From assembly GCA_028622995.1 (NCBI GenBank), contig JAJQJQ010000030.1, positions 496,001 to 560,000 of the forward strand: a stretch of DNA of 64,000 nt, in the 5' to 3' direction. Positions within the stretch are counted from its first letter, which is position 1. Every line of letters starts with the position of its first letter. A program made the translations under genes and the position numbers. The notes under the pieces were generated by a model, which saw nothing but the letters and a program-made list of their open reading frames with translations, had not been told where the DNA came from and made no database searches. Shown here in pieces: positions 53,751-64,000 of the stretch. This stretch comes from Panagrolaimus kolymaensis (lineage: Eukaryota > Nematoda > Chromadorea > Rhabditida > Panagrolaimidae).

Positions 53751-54499
53751 GATGATTTGTAAATTTTTTCGAATTCTTCATCGTTTTTTCTATCAGATTT
53801 ACTAAAAAAATCTCAAATCCAATCTCAGGAAATCAAAAATTAAAAATGTTTTTCATAAAATAAAATTGTTTCTTGCGTGAAAATTTACATATTTGCTTGC
53901 CATTATTTTATGGTCGAAGCTGCGGATGATTTGTAAATTTTTTCGAATTCTTCATCGTTTTTTCTATCAGATTTACTAAAAAAAACTCAAATCCAATCTC
54001 AGGAAATCAAAAATTAAAAATGTTTTTCATAAAATAAAATTGTTTCTTGCGTGAAAATTTACATATTTGCTTGACATTATTTTATGGTCGAAGCTGCGGA
54101 TGATTTGTAAATTTTTTCGAATTCTTCATCGTTTTTTCTATCAGATTTACTAAACAAAACTGAAATCCAATCTCAGGAAATCAAAAATTAAAAATGTTTT
54201 TCATAAAATAAAATTGTTTCTTGCATGAAAATTTACATATTTGCTTGCCATTATTTTATGTTCGAAGCTGCGGATGATTTGTAAATTTTTTCGAATTCTT
54301 CATCGTTTTTTCTATCAGATTTACTAAAAAAATCTCAAATCCAATCTCAGGAAATCAAAAATTAAAAATATTTTTCATAAAATAAAATTGTTTCTTGCGT
54401 GAAAATTTACATATTTGCTTGCCATTATTTTATGGTCGAAGCTGCGGATGATTTGTAAATTTTTTCGAATTCTTCATCGTTTTTTCTATCAGATTTACT

Positions 54500-57400
54500 A
54501 AACAAAACTCAAATCCAATCTCAGGAAATCAAAAATTAAAAATGTTTTTCATAAAATAAAATTGTTTCTTGCATGAAAATTTACATATTTGCTTGCCATT
54601 ATTTTATGGTCGAAGCTGTGGATGATTTGTAAATTTTTTCGAATTCTTCATCGTTTTTTCTATCAGATTTACTAAACAAAACTCAAATCCAATCTCAGGA
54701 AATCAAAAATTAAAAATGTTTTTCATAAAATAAAATTGTTTCTTGCATGAAAATTTACATATTTGCTTGCCATTATTTTATGGTCGAAGCTGCGGATGAC
54801 TTGTAAATTTTTTCGAATTCTTCATCGTTTTTTCTATCAGATTTACTAAACAAAACTCAAATCCAATCTCAGGAAATCAAAAATTAAAAATGTTTTTCAT
54901 AAAATAAAATTGTTTCTTGCATGAAAATTTACATATTTGCTTGCCATTATTTTATGTTCGAAGCTGCGGATGATTTGTAAATTTTTTCGAATTCTTCAAC
55001 GCTTTTTTTATTAGATTTCCTAGAAAGTTTTCAAATCCAATCTCAGGAAATCAAAAATTAAAAATGTTTTTCATAAAATAAAATAATTTCTTGCATGAAA
55101 ATTTACATATTTGCTTGCCATTATTTTATGGTCGAAGCTGCGGATAATTTGTAAATTTTTTCGAATTCTTCAACGCTTTTTTTATTAGATTTCATAGAAA
55201 GTTTTCAAATCCAATCTCAGGAAATCAAAAATTAAAAATGTTTTTCATAAAATAAAATTGTTTCTTGCATGAAAATTTACATATTTGCTTGCCATTATTT
55301 TATGTTCGAAGCTGCGGATGATTTGTAAATTTTTTCGAATTCTTCATCGTTTTTTCTATCAGATTTACTAAACAAAACTGAAATCCAATCTCAGGAAATC
55401 AAAAATTAAAAATGTTTTTCATAAAATAAAATAATTTCTTGCATGAAAATTTACATATTTGCTTGCCATTATTTTATGGTCGAAGCTGCGGATAATTTGT
55501 AAATTTTTTCGAATTCTTCAACGCTTTTTTTATTAGATTTCATAGAAAGTTTTCAAATCCAATCTCAGGAAATCAAAAATTAAAAATGTTTTTCATAAAA
55601 TAAAATTGTTTCTTGCATGAAAATTTACATATTTGCTTGCCATTATTTTATGGTCGAAGCTGCGGATGATTTGTAAATTTTTTCGAATTCTTCATCGTTT
55701 TTTCTATCAGATTTACTAAACAAAACTGAAATCCAATCTCAGGAAATCAAAAATTAAAAATGTTTTTCATAAAATAAAATTGTTTCTTGCGTGAAAATTT
55801 ACATATTTGCTTGCCATTATTTTATGGTCGAAGCTGCGGATGATTTGTAAATTTTTTCGAATTCTTCATCGTTTTTTCTATCAGATTTACTAAACAAAAC
55901 TGAAATCCAATCTCAGGAAATCAAAAATTAAAAATGTTTTTCATAAAATAAAATTGTTTCTTGCGTGAAAATTTACATATTTGCTTGCCATTATTTTATG
56001 GTCGAAGCTGCGGATGATTTGTAAATTTTTTCGAATTCTTCATCGTTTTTTCTATCAGATTTACTAAAAAAAACTCAAATCCAATCTCAGGAAATCAAAA
56101 ATTAAAAATGTTTTTCATAAAATAAAATTGTTTCTTGCGTGAAAATTTACATATTTGCTTGACATTATTTTATGGTCGAAGCTGCGGATGATTTGTAAAT
56201 TTTTTCGAATTCTTCATCGTTTTTTCTATCAGATTTACTAAACAAAACTGAAATCCAATCTCAGGAAATCAAAAATTAAAAATGTTTTTCATAAAATAAA
56301 ATTGTTTCTTGCGTGAAAATTTACATATTTGCTTGCCATTATTTTATGGTCGAAGCTGCGGATGATTTGTAAATTTTTTCGAATTCTTCATCGTTTTTTC
56401 TATCAGATTTACTAAACAAAACTCAAATCCAATCTCAGGAAATCAAAAATTAAAAATGTTTTTCATAAAATAAAATTGTTTCTTGCGTGAAAATTTACAT
56501 ATTTGCTTGCCATTATTTTATGGTCGAAGCTGTGGATGATTTGTAAATTTTTTCGAATTCTTCATCGTTTTTTCTATCAGATTTACTAAACAAAACTCAA
56601 ATCCAATCTCAGGAAATCAAAAATTAAAAATGTTTTTCATAAAATAAAATTGTTTCTTGCATGAAAATTTACATATTTGCTTGCCATTATTTTATGGTCG
56701 AAGCTGCGGATGACTTGTAAATTTTTTCGAATTCTTCATCGTTTTTTCTATCAGATTTACTAAACAAAACTCAAATCCAATCTCAGGAAATCAAAAATTA
56801 AAAATGTTTTTCATAAAATAAAATTGTTTCTTGCATGAAAATTTACATATTTGCTTGCCATTATTTTATGGTCGAAGCTGTGGATGATTTGTAAATTTTT
56901 TCGAATTCTTCATCGTTTTTTCTATCAGATTTACTAAACAAAACTCAAATCCAATCTCAGGAAATCAAAAATTAAAAATGTTTTTCATAAAATAAAATTG
57001 TTTCTTGCATGAAAATTTACATATTTGCTTGCCATTATTTTATGGTCGAAGCTGCGGATGATTTGTAAATTTTTTCGAATTCTTCATCGTTTTTTCTATC
57101 AGATTTACTAAACAAAACTCAAATCCAATCTCAGGAAATCAAAAATTAAAAATGTTTTTCATAAAATAAAATTGTTTCTTGCATGAAAATTTACATATTT
57201 GCTTGCCATTATTTTATGGTCGAAGCTGTGGATGATTTGTAAATTTTTTCGAATTCTTCATCGTTTTTTCTATCAGATTTACTAAACAAAACTCAAATCC
57301 AATTTCAGGAAATCAAAAATTAAAAATGTTTTTCATAAAATAAAATTGTTTCTTGCATGAAAATTTACATATTTGCTTGCCATTATTTTATGGTCGAAGC

Positions 57401-59720
57401 TGCGGATGACTTGTAAATTTTTTCGAATTCTTCATCGTTTTTTCTATCAGATTTACTAAACAAAACTCAAATCCAATCTCAGGAAATCAAAAATTAAAAA
57501 TGTTTTTCATAAAATAAAATTGTTTCTTGCATGAAAATTTACATATTTGCTTGCCATTATTTTATGTTCGAAGCTGCGGATGATTTGTAAATTTTTTCGA
57601 ATTCTTCAACGCTTTTTTTATTAGATTTCCTAGAAAGTTTTCAAATCCAATCTCAGGAAATCAAAAATTAAAAATGTTTTTCATAAAATAAAATAATTTC
57701 TTGCATGAAAATTTACATATTTGCTTGCCATTATTTTATGGTCGAAGCTGCGGATAATTTGTAAATTTTTTCGAATTCTTCAACGCTTTTTTTATTAGAT
57801 TTCATAGAAAGTTTTCAAATCCAATCTCAGGAAATCAAAAATTAAAAATGTTTTTCATAAAATAAAATTGTTTCTTGCATGAAAATTTACATATTTGCTT
57901 GCCATTATTTTATGTTCGAAGCTGCGGATGATTTGTAAATTTTTTCGAATTCTTCATCGTTTTTTCTATCAGATTTACTAAACAAAACTGAAATCCAATC
58001 TCAGGAAATCAAAAATTAAAAATGTTTTTCATAAAATAAAATAATTTCTTGCATGAAAATTTACATATTTGCTTGCCATTATTTTATGGTCGAAGCTGCG
58101 GATAATTTGTAAATTTTTTCGAATTCTTCAACGCTTTTTTTATTAGATTTCATAGAAAGTTTTCAAATCCAATCTCAGGAAATCAAAAATTAAAAATGTT
58201 TTTCATAAAATAAAATTGTTTCTTGCATGAAAATTTACATATTTGCTTGCCATTATTTTATGGTCGAAGCTGCGGATGATTTGTAAATTTTTTCGAATTC
58301 TTCATCGTTTTTTCTATCAGATTTACTAAACAAAACTGAAATCCAATCTCAGGAAATCAAAAATTAAAAATGTTTTTCATAAAATAAAATTGTTTCTTGC
58401 GTGAAAATTTACATATTTGCTTGCCATTATTTTATGGTCGAAGCTGCGGATGATTTGTAAATTTTTTCGAATTCTTCATCGTTTTTTCTATCAGATTTAC
58501 TAAACAAAACTGAAATCCAATCTCAGGAAATCAAAAATTAAAAATGTTTTTCATAAAATAAAATTGTTTCTTGCGTGAAAATTTACATATTTGCTTGCCA
58601 TTATTTTATGGTCGAAGCTGCGGATGATTTGTAAATTTTTTCGAATTCTTCATCGTTTTTTCTATCAGATTTACTAAAAAAAACTCAAATCCAATCTCAG
58701 GAAATCAAAAATTAAAAATGTTTTTCATAAAATAAAATTGTTTCTTGCGTGAAAATTTACATATTTGCTTGACATTATTTTATGGTCGAAGCTGCGGATG
58801 ATTTGTAAATTTTTTCGAATTCTTCATCGTTTTTTCTATCAGATTTACTAAACAAAACTGAAATCCAATCTCAGGAAATCAAAAATTAAAAATGTTTTTC
58901 ATAAAATAAAATTGTTTCTTGCGTGAAAATTTACATATTTGCTTGCCATTATTTTATGGTCGAAGCTGCGGATGATTTGTAAATTTTTTCGAATTCTTCA
59001 TCGTTTTTTCTATCAGATTTACTAAACAAAACTGAAATCCAATCTCAGGAAATCAAAAATTAAAAATGTTTTTCATAAAATAAAATTGTTTCTTGCATGA
59101 AAATTTACATATTTGCTTGCCATTATTTTATGTTCGAAGCTGCGGATGATTTGTAAATTTTTTCGAATTCTTCAACGCTTTTTTTATTAGATTTCCTAGA
59201 AAGTTTTCAAATCCAATCTCAGGAAATCAAAAATTAAAAATGTTTTTCATAAAATAAAATAATTTCTTGCATGAAAATTTACATATTTGCTTGCCATTAT
59301 TTTATGGTCGAAGCTGCGGATAATTTGTAAATTTTTTCGAATTCTTCAACGCTTTTTTTATTAGATTTCATAGAAAGTTTTCAAATCCAATCTCAGGAAA
59401 TCAAAAATTAAAAATGTTTTTCATAAAATAAAATTGTTTCTTGCGTGAAAATTTACATATTTGCTTGCCATTATTTTATGGTCGAAGCTGCGGATGATTT
59501 GTAAATTTTTTCGAATTCTTCATCGTTTTTTCTATCAGATTTACTAAACAAAACTGAAATCCAATCTCAGGAAATCAAAAATTAAAAATGTTTTTCATAA
59601 AATAAAATTGTTTCTTGCATGAAAATTTACATATTTGCTTGCCATTATTTTATGTTCGAAGCTGCGGATGATTTGTAAATTTTTTCGAATTCTTCATCGT
59701 TTTTTCTATCAGATTTACTA
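54500..59720 (+). repeat. 15-monomer higher-order repeat, 2610 bp (second block)
   Basis: TTTCATAGAAAG units at 55193 and 55541 recur at 57803 and 58151, and TGTGGATG (54616/57226) and GGATGACTTG (about 54795/57405) follow the same 2610 spacing. The unit composition is related to, but not the same as, the block at 48.1-53.7 kb. One transition step of 2436 (14 units) links the two blocks (52757 to 55193). Confidence 0.8.
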
Positions 59721-62599
59721 AACAAAACTCAAATCCAATCTCAGGAAATCAAAAATTAAAAATGTTTTTCATAAAATAAAATTGTTTCTTGCATGAAAAT
59801 TTACATATTTGCTTGCCATTATTTTATGTTCGAAGCTGCGGATGATTTGTAAATTTTTTCGAATTCTTCATCGTTTTTTCTATCAGATTTACTAAAAAAA
59901 ACTCAAATCCAATCTCAGGAAATCAAAAATTAAAAATGTTTTTCATAAAATAAAATTGTTTCTTGCATGAAAATTTACATATTTGCTTGCCATTATTTTA
60001 TGTTCGAAGCTGCGGATGATTTGTAAATTTTTTCGAATTCTTCATCGTTTTTTCTATCAGATTTACTAAAAAAAACTCAAATCCAATCTCAGGAAATCAA
60101 AAATTAAAAATGTTTTTCATAAAATAAAATTGTTTCTTGCGTGAAAATTTACATATTTGCTTGACATTATTTTATGGTCGAAGCTGCGGATGATTTGTAA
60201 ATTTTTTCGAATTCTTCATCGTTTTTTCTATCAGATTTACTAAACAAAACTGAAATCCAATCTCAGGAAATCAAAAATTAAAAATGTTTTTCATAAAATA
60301 AAATTGTTTCTTGCATGAAAATTTACATATTTGCTTGCCATTATTTTATGGTCGAAGCTGCGGATGATTTGTAAATTTTTTCGAATTCTTCATCGTTTTT
60401 TCTATCAGATTTACTAAACAAAACTGAAATCCAATCTCAGGAAATCAAAAATTAAAAATGTTTTTCATAAAATAAAATTGTTTCTTGCATGAAAATTTAC
60501 ATATTTGCTTGCCATTATTTTATGGTCGAAGCAGCGGATGACTTGTAAATTTTTTCGAATTCTTCATCGTTTTTTCTATCAGATTTACTAAACAAAACTC
60601 AAATCCAATCTCAGGAAATCAAAAATTAAAAATGTTTTTCATAAAATAAAATTGTTTCTTGCGTGAAAATTTACATATTTGCTTGACATTATTTTATGGT
60701 CGAAGCTGCGGATGATTTGTAAATTTTTTCGAATTCTTCATCGTTTTTTCTATCAGATTTACTAAACAAAACTGAAATCCAATCTCAGGAAATCAAAAAT
60801 TAAAAATGTTTTTCATAAAATAAAATTGTTTCTTGCATGAAAATTTACATATTTGCTTGCCATTATTTTATGGTCGAAGCTGCGGATGATTTGTAAATTT
60901 TTTCGAATTCTTCAACGCTTTTTTTATTAGATTTCCTAGAAAGTTTTCAAATCCAATCTCAGGAAATCAAAAATTAAAAATGTTTTTCATAAAATAAAAT
61001 TGTTTCTTGCATGAAAATTTACATATTTGCTTGCCATTATTTTATGGTCGAAGCTGCGGATGATTTGTAAATTTTTTCGAATTCTTCATCGTTTTTTCTA
61101 TCAGATTTACTAAACAAAACTCAAATCCAATCTCAGGAAATCAAAAATTAAAAATGTTTTTCATAAAATAAAATTGTTTCTTGCATGAAAATTTACATAT
61201 TTGCTTGCCATTATTTTATGGTCGAAGCTGCGGATGATTTGTAAATTTTTTCGAATTCTTCATCGTTTTTTCTATCAGATTTACTAAACAAAACTCAAAT
61301 CCAATCTCAGGAAATCAAAAATTAAAAATGTTTTTCATAAAATAAAATTGTTTCTTGCATGAAAATTTACATATTTGCTTGCCATTATTTTATGGTCGAA
61401 GCTGCGGATGATTTGTAAATTTTTTCGAATTCTTCATCGTTTTTTCTATCAGATTTACTAAAAAAAACTGAAATCCAATCTCAGGAAATCAAAAATTAAA
61501 AATGTTTTTCATAAAATAAAATAATTTCTTGCATGAAAATTTACATATTTGCTTGCCATTATTTTATGGTCGAAGCTGCGGATGATTTGTAAATTTTTTC
61601 GAATTCTTCATCGTTTTTTCTATCAGATTTACTAAAAAAAACTGAAATCCAATCTCAGGAAATCAAAAATTAAAAATGTTTTTCATAAAATAAAATTGTT
61701 TCTTGCATGAAAATTTACATATTTGCTTGCCATTATTTTATGGTCGAAGCTGCGGATGATTTGTAAATTTTTTCGAATTCTTCATCGTTTTTTCTATCAG
61801 ATTTACTAAAAAAAACTCAAATCCAATCTCAGGAAATCAAAAATTAAAAATGTTTTTCATAAAATAAAATTGTTTCTTGCATGAAAATTTACATATTTGC
61901 TTGCCATTATTTTATGGTCGAAGCTGCGGATGATTTGTAAATTTTTTCGAATTCTTCATCGTTTTTTCTATCAGATTTACTAAACAAAACTGAAATCCAA
62001 TCTCAGGAAATCAAAAATTAAAAATGTTTTTCATAAAATAAAATAATTTCTTGCATGAAAATTTACATATTTGCTTGCCATTATTTTATGGTCGAAGCTG
62101 CGGATGATTTGTAAATTTTTTCGAATTCTTCATCGTTTTTTCTATCAGATTTACTAAACAAAACTGAAATCCAATCTCAGGAAATCAAAAATTAAAAATG
62201 TTTTTCATAAAATAAAATTGTTTCTTGCATGAAAATTTACATATTTGCTTGCCATTATTTTATGGTCGAAGCTGCGGATGATTTGTAAATTTTTTCGAAT
62301 TCTTCATCGTTTTTTCTATCAGATTTACTAAACAAAACTGAAATCCAATCTCAGGAAATCAAAAATTAAAAATGTTTTTCATAAAATAAAATTGTTTCTT
62401 GCATGAAAATTTACATATTTGCTTGCCATTATTTTATGGTCGAAGCTGCGGATGATTTGTAAATTTTTTCGAATTCTTCATCGTTTTTTCTATCAGATTT
62501 ACTAAACAAAACTGAAATCCAATCTCAGGAAATCAAAAATTAAAAATGTTTTTCATAAAATAAAATTGTTTCTTGCATGAAAATTTACATATTTGCTTG

Positions 62600-64000
62600 C
62601 CATTATTTTATGGTCGAAGCTGCGGATGATTTGTAAATTTTTTCCAATTCTTCATCGTTTTTTCTATCAGATTTACTAAACAAAACTCAAATCCAATCTC
62701 AGGAAATCAAAAATTAAAAATGTTTTTCATAAAATAAAATTGTTTCTTGCATGAAAATTTACATATTTGCTTGCCCTTATTTTATGGTCGAAGCTGCGGA
62801 TGATTTGTAAATTTTTTCGAATTCTTCAACGCTTTTTTTATAAGATTTCCTAGAAAGTTTTCAAATCCAATCTCAGGAAATCAAAAATTAAAAATGTTTT
62901 TCATAAAATAAAATTGTTTCTTGCATGAAAATTTACATATTTGCTTGCCATTATTTTATGGTCGAAGCTGCGGATGATTTGTAAATTTTTTCCAATTCTT
63001 CATCGTTTTTTCTATCAGATTTACTAAACAAAACTCAAATCCAATCTCAGGAAATCAAAAATTAAAAATGTTTTTCATAAAATAAAATTGTTTCTTGCAT
63101 GAAAATTTACATATTTGCTTGCCCTTATTTTATGGTCGAAGCTGCGGATGATTTGTAAATTTTTTCGAATTCTTCAACGCTTTTTTTATTAGATTTCCTA
63201 GAAAGTTTTCAAATCCAATCTCAGGAAATCAAAAATTAAAAATGTTTTTCATAAAATAAAATAATTTCTTGCATGAAAATTTACATATTTGCTTGCCATT
63301 ATTTTATGGTCGAAGCTGCGGATGATTTGTAAATTTTTTCGAATTCTTCATCGTTTTTTCTATCAGATTTACTAAACAAAACTCAAATCCAATCTCAGGA
63401 AATCAAAAATTAAAAATGTTTTTCATAAAATAAAATTGTTTCTTGCATGAAAATTTACATATTTGCTTGCCATTATTTTATGGTCGAAGCTGCGGATGAT
63501 TTGTAAATTTTTTCCAATTCTTCATCGTTTTTTCTATCAGATTTACTAAACAAAACTCAAATCCAATCTCAGGAAATCAAAAATTAAAAATGTTTTTCAT
63601 AAAATAAAATTGTTTCTTGCATAAAAATTTACATATTTGCTTGCCCTTATTTTATGGTCGAAGCTGCGGATGATTTGTAAATTTTTTCGAATTCTTCAAC
63701 GCTTTTTTTATTAGATTTCCTAGAAAGTTTTCAAATCCAATCTCAGGAAATCAAAAATTAAAAATGTTTTTCATAAAATAAAATAATTTCTTGCATGAAA
63801 ATTTACATATTTGCTTGCCATTATTTTATGGTCGAAGCTGCGGATGATTTGTAAATTTTTTCGAATTCTTCATCGTTTTTTCTATCAGATTTACTAAACA
63901 AAACTCAAATCCAATCTCAGGAAATCAAAAAATAAAAATGTTTTTCATAAAATAAAATAATTTCTTGCATGAAAATTTACATATTTGCTTGCCATTATTT
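62600..64000 (+). repeat. Distal stretch with CCAATTC / CCCTTATT variant units
   Basis: Units in which TTTTTTCGAATTC has become TTTTTTCCAATTC (so the EcoRI site is lost) alternate with units reading TTGCCCTTATT at 62771, 63119 and 63641, spaced 348 and then 522 bases. This is a young local 2/3-unit amplification that runs to the window edge in mid monomer. Confidence 0.75.

Larger units (their letters stand above)
16270..64000 (+). repeat. Satellite DNA array, 174/175-bp monomer, about 274 copies
   Basis: Head-to-tail copies in one orientation fill the window from about 16270 to its right end. The marker TTGCATGAAAATTTACATAT falls at 16391, 16565, 16739, 16913, 17087 and 17261, exactly 174 apart. 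Units with CAAAAACTC in place of CAAAACTG are 175 bp and those with an extra AT in the A-run are 176-177. Each unit carries TTTTTTCGAATTCTTC (an EcoRI site in most copies), a block CAATCTCAGGAAATCAAAAA, and CGAAGCTGCGGATGATTTG. AT content is very high. Copies are mostly above 95% alike by eye; the first two units (ATAAAATTAAATTTTTTC) are more diverged, as expected at an array edge. The right end is not reached. No transposon, telomere-type short repeat or gene interrupts the array. Length of one unit fits a nucleosome plus linker, which is common for satellites. Confidence 0.97.

Noticed and set aside
16270..64000. CRISPR-like repeat array
   Set aside because: Units are contiguous with no unique spacers, the unit is 174 bp, and the neighbourhood is eukaryotic.
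16270..64000. CENP-B box inside the monomer
   Set aside because: TTTCGAATTCTTCATCG shares only the first TTCG with the vertebrate box and lacks the CGGG half.
63000..64000. Telomere near the right end
   Set aside because: No TTAGGC or other short tandem telomere repeat is seen; the array simply runs off the window. Atypical telomeres exist in some root-knot nematodes, so a subtelomeric place is not excluded.

Overview
This window is AT-rich eukaryotic DNA, most likely from a nematode and probably a plant-parasitic tylenchid of the Meloidogyne type. The evidence is: nematode-style serpentine receptors; a secreted protein made of the repeats found in the nematode MIG-18-like family; small GT-AG introns beside longer AT-rich ones; a trans-splice-like acceptor a few bases before one start codon; and a very large 174-bp satellite. 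The genus is inference from composition and gene types, not proven. No bacterial-style system (CRISPR, operon, phage) is present.

Left part, 1 to about 12.65 kb, is gene-bearing. In order: (1) the first exon of a MESD-type LRP chaperone on the minus strand, running off the left edge; (2) a plus-strand, ten-exon, secreted protein with several CUB-like domains (1326-4934, 931 residues when joined); (3) a minus-strand, four-exon 7TM receptor (7394-5002, 336 residues); (4) a plus-strand C-terminal half of a second 7TM receptor (8604-9637), whose 5' half I cannot find; (5) a minus-strand, four-exon secreted Cys-rich protein with about eight fibronectin-type-I/MIG-18-like repeats (12643-9919, 367 residues). 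Exon phases were checked by hand at each junction. The models for (2), (3) and (5) stay open from start to stop. Genes 2/3 and 4/5 converge with very short gaps, and the 3' ends of 2 and 3 probably overlap. A piece of the 3' end of receptor 3 is duplicated at 777-995, so the CUB gene sits between the two copies.

From 12.65 to 16.27 kb there is AT-rich DNA with homopolymer runs and no convincing gene. Some protein-like open frames appear at 15.58-16.3 kb, right against the satellite.

From about 16.27 kb to the right end (at least 47.7 kb, roughly 274 copies) the window is one head-to-tail satellite with a 174/175-bp monomer in a single orientation. Two monomer types (A and B) share about 60% of the unit but differ over the remaining block. 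The array is a patchwork of local higher-order repeats whose unit changes along its length: 3-mer of 523 bp, 21-mer of 3660 bp, 6-mer of 1046 bp, 4-mer of 701 bp, 14-mer of 2441 bp and 15-mer of 2610 bp. This looks like repeated unequal exchange or amplification of blocks. It is the most notable feature of the window. A centromeric, heterochromatic or subtelomeric role is possible but not shown by sequence alone.
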